From: JACVRW01 sp963739095
GTDB lineage: Bacteria; Actinomycetota; Thermoleophilia; Solirubrobacterales; Thermoleophilaceae
DNA: 64,000 bases
Reading direction: 5' to 3'
NCBI GenBank assembly: GCA_963739095.1
Contig: CAVTZF010000032.1
Coordinates: forward strand, 1 to 64,000
Part shown: piece after piece, positions 1-7,906 of the stretch
Layout of the letters: each line of letters opens with the position of its first letter
Numbering within the stretch: position 1 is the first letter of the stretch
Position numbers and translations under genes: made by a program
The notes under the pieces: model-generated
What the model saw: only the letters and a program-made list of their open reading frames with translations
What the model was told of the DNA's origin: nothing
Database searches by the model: none

Positions 1-237
1 GGGGCATGAAAGTGCGCCTCGGAGGTTGACGTCCGATGTCGGGCCTACGGTCGGCTGACCGGACAGGGGCTTCCGTGGAGAACGCAGGCTGGACAGGCCG
101 TTTACTGCGCGATGGGCCTCGAGCCCGGCTTTTCATTGGCCGTCCCTGCGACCGGCCCGGTTGTGCTTCGAGCACGTATCCGTCGATGTCGTTCGTCCAC
201 CGGTTCTCCGATCAGTCGACGACGAACAGGAGGACCT
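1..237 (+). other. Noncoding left flank of first IS110 element
   Basis: No credible gene is seen here; the reading frames that cross it are arginine-rich shadows or unsupported upstream extensions of the transposase frame. IS110-family elements carry a noncoding end next to the recombinase that can encode a structured guide ('bridge') RNA, so this flank is a candidate by position only. Just before the transposase there is a 7-bp inverted repeat, GTTCGTC at 191-197 against GACGAAC at 221-227, directly followed by the AGGAGG ribosome-binding site at 228-233. The element's outer boundary cannot be placed. Confidence 0.3.
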
Positions 238-1457
238 ATGAGAGCGATCGGTCTCGACATTCACCGCGACTTCTGCGAGGTCGCGATCGCCGAGGGTGGT
301 GAAGTCCGCTCACCCGGCCGCATCGAGATGACCCCCGAGGCGCTCGAGCTGTTTGCCGGGAGCCTCGCGAGCAGCGACCAGGTCGCGTTGGAGGTCAGCG
401 GCAACGCCTGGGAGGTGGCGAGGATCATCCGCCCCCACGTCGCAAAGCTGGTGGTCGTCTCACCCGCCGACACCGGCATTCGCGCGGCCCGGGCGAAGAC
501 CGACCGCCTCGACGCCCGCGCCCTGGCGAAGCTGTTGGCAGCAGGGTCCCTGCAGTCGGTTTGGGTGCCCGACGACCGCACCAGGGCGATGCGCCGGCGC
601 CTTCAGCGCCGCCGCAAGCTGCTGGTGGTGCGCACCAAGGCAAAGAACGAGATCCACGCCGCGCTGATGCGAAGGCTGGTGAGAAAGCCCGCGGTCTCAG
701 ACCTCTTCGGCAAGCAGGGCCGGCGCTGGCTCGAGTCGCTCGAGCTGCCCGACGAGGAGCAGGAGACCGTCGAGGGCTGCCTCCGCCAGCTCGACTTCTG
801 CGAGTCGGAGATCGCGGCGATCGAGAAGCGGATCGCGACCGAGGCGCTTCGCTCGCCCGAGATCCGCCGGCTGATGACGGTGCCCGGGGTCAACGTGATC
901 TGCGCGGCCACCTTCATGGCGGCGGTCGGCGACATCCACCGCTTCGGCGATCGCCGCAAGCTGGTCGGCTACCTGGGATTGGACCCGAAGGTGCGCCAGT
1001 CGGGTCTTTCCGCGACGGCGCGCGGGCGAATCTCAAAGCAGGGCTCCTCGTCGGGCGACACGCACTGGTCGAGGCGAGCTGGAGCGTCGTCAAGGCACCG
1101 GGGCCGATGCGCTCCTACTACCAGCGCATCCGCGCTCGCAGAGGCGGCCAGGTCGCGATCGTCGCCACCTCGCGAAAGCTGGCCTGTCTGTTCTGGTGCC
1201 TGCTCACCCGCGAGGAGGACTACGCCTACGCGCAGCCCTCGCTGACCGCGAAGAAGCTGCGCCGCCTGGAGCTGGCGGCCGGCGCTCCCAAGGGAGCGGG
1301 CGGTGCCGGTATCTGGTCGACCAACAAGGCGATGCGTGAGGCCGAGCGGGCACTGGCCAGACAGGCCGAGGCGACCTACGAGCGCACCGTCGCCGACTGG
1401 CACAGACAGCAGCGACGCAGAGAGGGCGCCGACGCGACAACGGGGCGCGCAATTTGA
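238..1457 (+). pseudogene. IS110-family transposase, frameshifted
   Basis: IS110-type recombinase (DEDD RuvC-like N-terminal domain plus Transposase_20 C-terminal domain) that would mobilise its own element. The ATG at 238 is chosen because AGGAGG lies at 228-233. The N-terminal part keeps the DEDD residues D7, E52, D89 and D92. Frame 1 runs to about 1050 and ends in the motif SKQGSS, where the family's catalytic serine lies; homology then continues in another frame (RHALVEASW onward) to a TGA at 1455-1457. One base appears to be missing between about 1044 and 1055. I see no slippery heptamer, so a programmed frameshift is unlikely; the copy is probably dead, or the base was lost in sequencing. 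Confidence 0.85.
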
Positions 1458-1674
1458 AGTCACCCATCGAAGGGGACAGGCAGCGCGGCGGGCCCATGCC
1501 CCGGGCCTCGCTCTTTAGCTCGTCGTCGCCGACGCCCGAGCTAACTCTCGCAAAATTGGAGGTGATGCGTCCAGCGAACACTTGATGTCATGAATGGGCG
1601 GGCCTCCTAGCGAATCGGTGCCCGGAGCGCTATGCCCCTGGGCGCTTGGTGAACCGATCGAAGGAGGCCCAGCA
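1458..1674 (+). ncRNA. Candidate IS110 bridge-RNA region
   Basis: A 217-base noncoding stretch between the broken IS110 gene and the intact one, in the position where IS110-group elements encode their structured guide RNA (established for IS621; applied here by analogy). It contains a nested hairpin at 1516-1543: outer arms TAGCTCG and CGAGCTA, inner arms CGTC and GACG around a GCC loop. A second, larger stem-loop lies at 1600-1670. No transcript boundaries or target/donor guide loops could be assigned by eye. Confidence 0.35.
1600..1670 (+). promoter_or_regulatory. Hairpin sequestering the RBS of the IS110 transposase
   Basis: GGGCCTCCT at 1600-1608 pairs perfectly with AGGAGGCCC at 1662-1670, which contains the AAGGAGG ribosome-binding site of the transposase starting at 1675. 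The stem continues with ATCGGT (1614-1619) against ACCGAT (1653-1658), and a small inner stem AGCGC/GCGCT (1626-1630 and 1642-1646) closes the top. In RNA this would bury the Shine-Dalgarno sequence and keep translation low. It may also be part of a guide RNA; the two roles are not exclusive. Confidence 0.55.
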
Positions 1675-2694
1675 GTGAATTCTGTCGGCATCGATCTGCA
1701 CAAGAGCCGTTCGCATGTGGCGGTGATCGACGAGCACGGCGAGTTGTCGGTGTCTAGGCGGATCGCCAACGATCCGGACACCTTCGTGGAGCTGCTCGGT
1801 GGCCTCGAGGGCGAGACCCAAATCGCCGTCGAAGCGACCTACGGCTGGGAGTGGCTGGCCGAGCTGCTCGAGGACGCCGGCTATGACCTGCACCTCGCGC
1901 ATCCGTTGCGCACCAAGGCGATCGCCTCGGCGCGGGTGAAGACCGACGCGGTCGACGCCCGCACGCTGGCGCAGCTGTTGCGCGCCGATCTGTTGCCCGA
2001 GGCCTATGTCGCTCCGCGTGAGCTGCGCGATCTACGCGACCTGTTGCGCCAGCGCGTGGTGCTGACGCAGATGCGCTCGGCGCTGAAGAACCGGGTGCAT
2101 GCGCTGCTCGCGCGTCAAGGCATCAGACACGACCATGCCGATCTGTTCGGGCGCGCCGGCCAGGTGACCCTCGAGCAGTTGCCGCTGCGCCCACAACCGC
2201 GCCACCGGCTCGAGGTGCTGCTGCGCTTGATTGGCGACTTCGATCGCGAGATCGACGCGCTGGCCACAGAAATCGACCGGCTGGCAAAGCACGACCCGCG
2301 CGTCGAGGTGCTGACTCAGCTGCGTGGGATCGGGCGCTACATCGCGATGCTGATCATCGCCGAGGTCGGCGAGGTCGAGCGCTTCCCCAGCGCGCGCCAC
2401 CTATGCGCCTGGGCCGGGCTCACGCCGACGGTCCGCAGCTCCGACGGCAAGGCCCGGCTCGGCCACATCTCGCGGCTCGGGTCGAGCACGCTGCGCTGGG
2501 CGCTCGTCGAAGCCGCCCAACACACCCAGCGCGGCGGCGGGCCGCTGCGCGAAAGCTTCGAGCGGATCGCCAAACGCCGTGGACGCCAGGTCGCCAAAGT
2601 CGCGACCGCGCGCAAGCTACTGACGCTCTGCTACTACGGCCTACGCGACGGCGAGATCCGCTGCCTCAACGTTCCGGACCGGCGAGCGCGATGA
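1675..2694 (+). CDS. IS110-family transposase (intact)
   Basis: Recombinase of an IS110-type insertion sequence, 339 aa, the usual size for the family. The GTG at 1675 is preferred over the upstream ATG at 1594 because AAGGAGG (1661-1667) sits 7 bases before it and the protein then begins with the conserved GIDLHK block. D7, E53, D91 and D94 form the DEDD set of the RuvC-like domain. The C-terminal domain shows LRGIGRYIAMLI and the GHISRLGSS motif whose serine (S270 or S271) is the expected second catalytic residue. It differs clearly from the neighbouring broken copy, so this is a second element rather than a duplicate. Translation is probably limited by the upstream hairpin. Confidence 0.93.
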   Translation: MNSVGIDLHKSRSHVAVIDEHGELSVSRRIANDPDTFVELLGGLEGETQIAVEATYGWEWLAELLEDAGYDLHLAHPLRTKAIASARVKTDAVDARTLAQLLRADLLPEAYVAPRELRDLRDLLRQRVVLTQMRSALKNRVHALLARQGIRHDHADLFGRAGQVTLEQLPLRPQPRHRLEVLLRLIGDFDREIDALATEIDRLAKHDPRVEVLTQLRGIGRYIAMLIIAEVGEVERFPSARHLCAWAGLTPTVRSSDGKARLGHISRLGSSTLRWALVEAAQHTQRGGGPLRESFERIAKRRGRQVAKVATARKLLTLCYYGLRDGEIRCLNVPDRRAR

Positions 2695-2736
2695 AAGTCA
2701 TGGCGCCCTCAACCGAGAGTCGTCGGCCACTTGGGT

Positions 2737-2764
2737 GCGTCCCGGCCCGGGACGCCCTCCTTTT
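2737..2764 (+). terminator. Rho-independent-like terminator after IS110 transposase
   Basis: GCGTCCCGG (2737-2745) and CCGGGACGC (2747-2755) form a 9-bp stem around a single base, followed by CCTCCTTTT ending at 2764. It lies about 40 bases after the transposase stop codon. The T tract is short, so the call is moderate. Confidence 0.5.
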
Positions 2765-3062
2765 CAGCTTGCGCACGCTCGGGCGAGCTCGTTCCTATGT
2801 CTGGCCTCCACCAACCGGACGGCCGCCAACTTGATTGAGCCCCCGAGCTCCGCACGACACTCTGGTCCGCCCAGCGCGACCGAATGGATGACTGGAGTGC
2901 ATCCGACATGCTCCCCGCCCAAGTCAAGGACGGGACCAACAACCACCCGCGGTCCGTGACGTCGACCTTGACACCGGCCCGCCCATTCATGGATGACTTT
3001 CATCCGTCGCGCAAAGCGCAAGTGACGCGACGCTCGGGAACCGCGCTCGCTCGTCGTCCATT

Positions 3063-3150
3063 CCGGGCATGAGCCCGGTGAAGGCCCACGGACCTGCTTG
3101 CGCAGCGAAAGCAGGTGCTTGTCGTAGACCCCGCCCCAGGGGCGGGGTCT
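3063..3150 (+). other. Array of three perfect stem-loops
   Basis: Three stem-loops follow each other within 88 bases upstream of the hydrolase: CCGGGC/GCCCGG (3063-3078, loop ATGA), ACCTGCTT/AAGCAGGT (3092-3116, 9-base loop) and AGACCCCGCCCC/GGGGCGGGGTCT (3126-3150, one-base centre). None has a T tract. They could be a structured leader RNA, part of the IS end, or protein-binding dyads. Confidence 0.5.
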
Positions 3151-3203
3151 CGCGCTCCTGCTCGCGGTGTTGGGCTGTAGATTCCTGGCGTTGATCCTCG
3201 CGA

Positions 3204-4037
3204 GTGAGAGCTGACATGCTGGAAGTGGTCGAGCGCAGCGGCGACGTGGCCGGCGTCGGCGCGCATTGGCGCGAAGCGCCGGCCGAGGGCCGCCCGCCGA
3301 TCCTCTACGTTCATGGCGTGCCGACGGCATCCTGGGATTGGATTCCCTATCTGGAGCGGATCGGTGGCGTCGCTCCCGATCTCCCCGGATTTGGGAGCTC
3401 GGCCAAGCCCGCCAACTTCGACTACTCGATCGACGGGTACACCGACTGGCTCGAGTCGTTCACTGGCGCGGCGGGCCTCGATCGTTTCTCACTCGTTGTT
3501 CACGACTGGGGCGGGTTGGGCCTCGCCCTCGCGCAGCGGTTTCCGGAGCGGATCGAGCGGCTCGTCCTGCATACCTGCGTTACGTTTCTGCCCGGCTACC
3601 GCTGGCATTGGATCGCGCGGATCTGGCGCACGCCGGTCGTGGGCGAGCTGTTCATGGCCACGTCGAGCAAGTGGGCGTTCAAGCAAATCTCGCGCCAATC
3701 GAATGTGACCAAGGGGCCATTGCCCGACTCGCTCATCGACCGCTTCTGGCCCGACTTCGACCGCGGCACCCGCCGGGCGATCCTTCGGCTATACCGCTCC
3801 GCCCCGCCGGAGGTCCTCGCTCGCGCCGGCGGGCAACTCGGTGAGCTGAGTTGCCCGACGCTGATTCTCTGGCCTACCAATGACCCGTACGCGGGTCCCG
3901 AATGGGGTCAGCGCTATGCGGATGCCATCGGCGCCAACGCCCGGCTAGAGATGATCGAGCGCGCCGGCCATTGGATGTGGCTTGACCGTCCCGACGTGAT
4001 CGACAAGGCGGCGGCGTTCCTGGGTTCGACGCCCTGA
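3204..4037 (+). CDS. Alpha/beta-fold hydrolase, haloalkane/fluoroacetate dehalogenase-like
   Basis: A soluble alpha/beta hydrolase of 277 aa from GTG 3204; ATG 3216 would give 273 aa and is an equally good start since neither has a clear ribosome-binding site. The oxyanion motif HGVPTASW is near residues 37-44, the nucleophile elbow is H100-D101-W-G-G, and the catalytic histidine is H256 in GHWMW. An aspartate nucleophile is typical of haloalkane dehalogenases, fluoroacetate dehalogenases and epoxide hydrolases, not esterases. The substrate cannot be told from sequence. A CAGCAC/GTGCTG hairpin (4044-4059) follows the stop codon. It converges with metH. Confidence 0.8.
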   Translation: MRADMLEVVERSGDVAGVGAHWREAPAEGRPPILYVHGVPTASWDWIPYLERIGGVAPDLPGFGSSAKPANFDYSIDGYTDWLESFTGAAGLDRFSLVVHDWGGLGLALAQRFPERIERLVLHTCVTFLPGYRWHWIARIWRTPVVGELFMATSSKWAFKQISRQSNVTKGPLPDSLIDRFWPDFDRGTRRAILRLYRSAPPEVLARAGGQLGELSCPTLILWPTNDPYAGPEWGQRYADAIGANARLEMIERAGHWMWLDRPDVIDKAAAFLGSTP

Positions 4038-4177
4038 AATGCACAGCACGGTGGTGCTGGCCCCGAGCTCTCGCTTCGGCAGGATTGGGCTCGTCTACTG
4101 ATCCCGCGACACACACCCCAGACGGACGAAAAGCGACAGCCGGGCCTCTCGTGCGCGGGTGGCCGAGGGAAGGCAAA

Positions 4178-4213
4178 CTTTCGTGCCCCGAACGAAGTGA
4201 TGGGGTGCGAAAG
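4178..4213. terminator. Bidirectional hairpin between hydrolase and metH
   Basis: CTTTCGTGCCCC (4178-4189) pairs with GGGGTGCGAAAG (4202-4213) as a 12-bp stem with two G-U wobbles and a 12-base loop. It lies between two converging genes, where a shared terminator is expected. There is no long T tract on either side. Confidence 0.5.
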
Positions 4214-4269
4214 GAAACTTCCCCGGACAGGACCCGCGCCCTGGGCGGTGGGCCCGCTGTCGTCAGCCG

Positions 4270-7200
4270 CTAGGCGGGGACTTCGTCAGCCCGCCGGCCC
4301 GACTCGTCCTCGACGGTGCCGTCGGCGGGGTCCGCCTCGGGCGGCAGCTCGCCGCCGCGCTCGGTGCCGGCGATCAGCTCGTCGGGAGCCTTCTCCTTCG
4401 GGATGAAGCCGGACTTCATGCCGAAGTAGACGGCCTGCGGGTGGTGGGCGACGATCGCCACCGTGGACTGCTCGGGCATCACCGCGAAGCCGTCCGACAG
4501 GTACATGCCGATGTCATTCAGGCCGAGTAGGCGCCACACCTTCTCGTGCTCCGACTGGTCCGGGCAGGCGGGGTAGCCCCACGAGTAGCGGCGGCCCTGG
4601 TCGAGGTCGATCCCGAGCCCGCGGCGGGCCTCCGCGTGCAGCCACTCGGCTAGCCCCTCGGCGGACTGGACGCCGAGCCCGTGCGTGAAGAGCTGCTCGG
4701 CGAACTCGCCGTCGCGCTCGAGCTGTGCCATCAGCTCGGTGACCTCAGGGCCGACCGTCACGCCCTGGAGCGCCACCACATCGCGCTCGCCGGAGTCGAG
4801 CGGGCGGAAGAAGTCGGTGAGGCAGATGCGATCGTGCTTCGGCTGGCGCGGGAAGCTCAGGCGCTCGATCTCGGTGGCCGGGTCGGCCGGGTCGAACACG
4901 ACCAGCTCGTTGCCGTCGGCGGCGCACGGGAAGTAGCCGAGCTTGGCGCGCGGGCGCAGGTAGTCCTGCTCCGCCCACATGCGCTCGAGCCGGGGCTGGA
5001 AGTCGTCGCGGACGAGCCGCTCCCAGTCCTCGCCCTTAACGCCGCGCCCGCCCCAGTGCAGCTTGAAGAGGACGTGGCGGTCGAGGTAGGGGAAGACATC
5101 GTCGAGGTCGACCTCGATCTCGCGGGCGCCCCAGAAGGGAGGCTCGGGCACCGGCGCATCTGTGCGCGCCGCGGAACGCACCGAGTCGTCCGTCACGGGC
5201 GGCGAGTTGTCGACGACGACCGGCTTCTCACGCAGCGTCTTGGCCTCCGCGCGCATGCGCTCGACGAGCTGCTCGCGCTCGGCGCCGTCCACCAGCTGGT
5301 CGATCGTCGCGAGCCCCGCGAACGCGTCCTTGCAGTAGAAGACGCCCGGCTCGTAGACCTCGTCGGACTCCTTGCCGTGCGGGTAGAGGATGCGCCGGCC
5401 GAAGTCGCGGTTGATCGCGGCGCCGCCGATCAGCACGGGGAACTCGAGGCCGCGCTGATGCAGCTCCTGCACGCAGGTCGGCATCTGCTTCGAGGTCGAC
5501 ACGAGCAGAGCGGAGAGCCCGATCGCGTCGGCCTCGTTCTCGATCGCGGCGTTGATGATCGTGTCGACCGGGACCTGCTTGCCGAGGTCGATCACCGTGT
5601 AGCCGTTGTTGGTGAGGATGGTGTTGACGAGCGACTTGCCGATGTCGTGGACGTCCCCGAACACGGTCGCGATCACGACCTTGCCCTTGGTGTGGCCCTC
5701 GATCCTGTCGAGGTAGTTCTCGAGCTGCGCGACGGCGCGCTTCATCACCTCGGCCGACTGGAGCACGAACGGCAGGATCAGCTCGCCCGCGCCGAACTTG
5801 TCGCCGACCTCCTTCATCGCGGGCAGCAGCACCTCGTTCAGCGTCGGGACGGCGCCGATCTTCTCGACCGAGCGGTCGATCCAGTCCTCGACGCCCTCCT
5901 TCTTGCGCCGCAGGATGTGGAAGTGGAGCGCCTCCTCGGGCTCCATGCCCTCGGTCGGGTCGGCGCCGCCGTCGTCGGCCTCCTCCTCGCCCTTCTGCTC
6001 GAAATGGCCGATGAAGCGCTCGAGTGCGTCCTCGCGCCGGTTGAAGACGAGGTCGTTGGTCAGCTCGCGCTCGTTCTCGGCGATCTCGTTGTAGGGCTTG
6101 ATGTGGTTCGGGTTGACCATCGCGAGGTCGAGCCCGGCCTCGACGCAGTGGTGCAGGAAGACCGAGTTGAGCACCGCGCGGGCGCCCGGCGAGACGCCGA
6201 AGGAGACGTTCGAGACGCCGAGCGAGGTCTTGACGCCCGGCAGCTCGGCCTTGATCGCCTTGATGCCCTCGATCGTCGCGATCGCGGAGGGCTTCCACTC
6301 GTCGTCGCCCGTCGTGAGCGTGAAGGTGAGCGCGTCGAAGATGAGCGCCTCGCGGTCGAGGCCGTGCTCGTCGCAGGCGAGCTCGACGATCCGCTTGGCC
6401 ACCTCGAGCTTGCGCTCGGCGGTCTTGGCCATGCCGACCTCGTCGATCGTGAGCGCGATCAGCGCAGCGCCGTGCGCCTTGGCCAGCGGCGCGACGATGT
6501 CGAGCTTGGCGCGGCCCGCCTCGAGGTTCACCGAGTTGACGATCGCCCGGCCGGGGATGCGCTCGAGCGCGGCCTGGATCACGTCGGGCTCGGTCGAGTC
6601 GACCTGGATCGGCGCGGGCTGGGTCAGCGAGATGCGCTTGACGACCTCGCCCATCTGGACGTCCTCGTCCTGGCGCTCGGTCAGCGCGACGCAGACGTCG
6701 AGCACGTGGGCGCCGCCCTCGACCTGGTCCTCGGCGATCCGCACGATGCCGTCGTAGTCGTCGGCGAGCAGCAGCTCCTTGGCCTTGCGCGAGCCCTGCG
6801 AGTTGACGCGCTCCCCCACGAGCGTCGGGCGCGGCTCCTGGACGAGCGGGGTCGCGGTCATCATCGAGGACACGAGCGCGGCATGCGTGTCGGGACGCGC
6901 CTCGGCGTCGCGGCCGCCGACGCGGTCGACGATCGCGGCGATGTGGTCGGGCGTCGTCCCGCAGCAGCCGCCCACGATCGAGATGCCGTAGCGCTCGACG
7001 AACTCCTGCAGCACGTTGGCGAGCGGGTCGGGCTGCTCGGGGAAGATGGTCTCGCCGTCCGGGCCCTGCAGCGGCAGGCCGGCGTTCGGGATGCAGTGCA
7101 CGGGCACCGGGCTGAACTCGCCGAGGTAGCGGATCGCGTCGCGCATGTCCTCGGGCCCCGTCGAGCAGTTGAGCCCGATCACGTCGACGTCGAGCGCGTT

Positions 7201-7839
7201 GAGCGTGGTGAGCACCGCCTGGATGTCGGTGCCGAGCAGCATCTTGCCGCCGTTCGGCAGCAGCGAGACGCTCGTCTGAATCGGCAGGGTGCGACCGGTC
7301 AGCTTGAAGGCCTCGCGGGCGCCGAACACAGCGGCCTTGACCTCGAGGATGTCCTGCGCGGTCTCGATGATGATCAGGTCGGCGCCGCCCTCGACGAGGC
7401 CCTGGGCCTGCTGGGTGAAGACCTCGACGAGCTCGCGGAAGGTGATCTTCCCGAGCGTCGGGTCGTCGGATGCGGGCAGGTGGCCGGTCGGCCCAATCGA
7501 GCCGGCGACGAAGCGCTCCTCGCCGGCGGCGGCGCGGGCGATCTCGGCGGCCTTGCGGTTGATCTCGAGCGTGTGCTCGCCGAGCCCCCACTCCTCGAGC
7601 TTCAGCCGGCTGCCCTGGAAGGTGTCGGTCTCGACGACGTCGGCGCCGGCGGCCAGCATCGACTCGTGGACGCCCTGGATCACGTCCGGGCGGTTCAGCA
7701 CGAGCGCCTCGTGACACTTGCCGGGGAGCCCCCCGTAGTCCTCTGAGGTCAGGTCGAACTGCTCGAGCGTGGCGCCCATGCCGCCGTCGAAGACGACGAC
7801 ACGGCTTCGGACGGTGTCGATGTAGTCGCGCGCGGCCAA
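4270..7839 (-). CDS. metH: Cobalamin-dependent methionine synthase
   Basis: Transfers a methyl group from 5-methyltetrahydrofolate to homocysteine through methylcobalamin, in the cytoplasm. The 1189-aa protein has the standard order: homocysteine-binding domain (about 1-310) with zinc cysteines C225, C292 and C293 (the latter in GGCCGTT); pterin-binding domain (about 335-600); cobalamin cap and cobalamin-binding domains with the cobalt-ligating histidine H731 in DVHDIG; and a C-terminal reactivation domain ending with the SGFIPKEK region. The start is TTG at 7839; no in-frame ATG precedes it. Only 67 bases separate it from the next gene, too few for a cobalamin or SAM riboswitch. Confidence 0.96.
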   Translation of the reverse strand: MAARDYIDTVRSRVVVFDGGMGATLEQFDLTSEDYGGLPGKCHEALVLNRPDVIQGVHESMLAAGADVVETDTFQGSRLKLEEWGLGEHTLEINRKAAEIARAAAGEERFVAGSIGPTGHLPASDDPTLGKITFRELVEVFTQQAQGLVEGGADLIIIETAQDILEVKAAVFGAREAFKLTGRTLPIQTSVSLLPNGGKMLLGTDIQAVLTTLNALDVDVIGLNCSTGPEDMRDAIRYLGEFSPVPVHCIPNAGLPLQGPDGETIFPEQPDPLANVLQEFVERYGISIVGGCCGTTPDHIAAIVDRVGGRDAEARPDTHAALVSSMMTATPLVQEPRPTLVGERVNSQGSRKAKELLLADDYDGIVRIAEDQVEGGAHVLDVCVALTERQDEDVQMGEVVKRISLTQPAPIQVDSTEPDVIQAALERIPGRAIVNSVNLEAGRAKLDIVAPLAKAHGAALIALTIDEVGMAKTAERKLEVAKRIVELACDEHGLDREALIFDALTFTLTTGDDEWKPSAIATIEGIKAIKAELPGVKTSLGVSNVSFGVSPGARAVLNSVFLHHCVEAGLDLAMVNPNHIKPYNEIAENERELTNDLVFNRREDALERFIGHFEQKGEEEADDGGADPTEGMEPEEALHFHILRRKKEGVEDWIDRSVEKIGAVPTLNEVLLPAMKEVGDKFGAGELILPFVLQSAEVMKRAVAQLENYLDRIEGHTKGKVVIATVFGDVHDIGKSLVNTILTNNGYTVIDLGKQVPVDTIINAAIENEADAIGLSALLVSTSKQMPTCVQELHQRGLEFPVLIGGAAINRDFGRRILYPHGKESDEVYEPGVFYCKDAFAGLATIDQLVDGAEREQLVERMRAEAKTLREKPVVVDNSPPVTDDSVRSAARTDAPVPEPPFWGAREIEVDLDDVFPYLDRHVLFKLHWGGRGVKGEDWERLVRDDFQPRLERMWAEQDYLRPRAKLGYFPCAADGNELVVFDPADPATEIERLSFPRQPKHDRICLTDFFRPLDSGERDVVALQGVTVGPEVTELMAQLERDGEFAEQLFTHGLGVQSAEGLAEWLHAEARRGLGIDLDQGRRYSWGYPACPDQSEHEKVWRLLGLNDIGMYLSDGFAVMPEQSTVAIVAHHPQAVYFGMKSGFIPKEKAPDELIAGTERGGELPPEADPADGTVEDESGRRADEVPA

Positions 7840-7906
7840 GAACCCGATGGTACCAACCTTGACATGACTGTGTGAAGGTTGCTCGGGCGTCCGCTCTGCG
7901 AGCGGG

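Larger units (their letters stand above)
2695..3203. other. 509-base intergenic stretch with several hairpins, no gene
   Basis: No reading frame here has coding character. The stretch holds a terminator-like hairpin at 2737-2764 and three successive perfect stem-loops between 3063 and 3150. A possible -10 hexamer TAGATT lies at 3178-3183, about 20 bases before the hydrolase start. It probably includes the right end of the second IS110 element, but I could not recognise its boundary. Confidence 0.5.

Noticed and set aside
1040..1060. Programmed ribosomal frameshift in the first IS110 transposase
   Set aside because: No slippery heptamer or downstream pseudoknot is apparent, and IS110 transposases are normally single-frame.
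4681..7746. Long plus-strand open frame opposite metH (1021 codons)
   Set aside because: Composition is Asp/Val/Arg/Leu-rich shadow of metH; no domain, no RBS. metH on the minus strand is certain.
7840..7906. Cobalamin or SAM riboswitch upstream of metH
   Set aside because: Only 67 bases lie between metH and the next gene; no conserved B12-box or SAM motif is seen.
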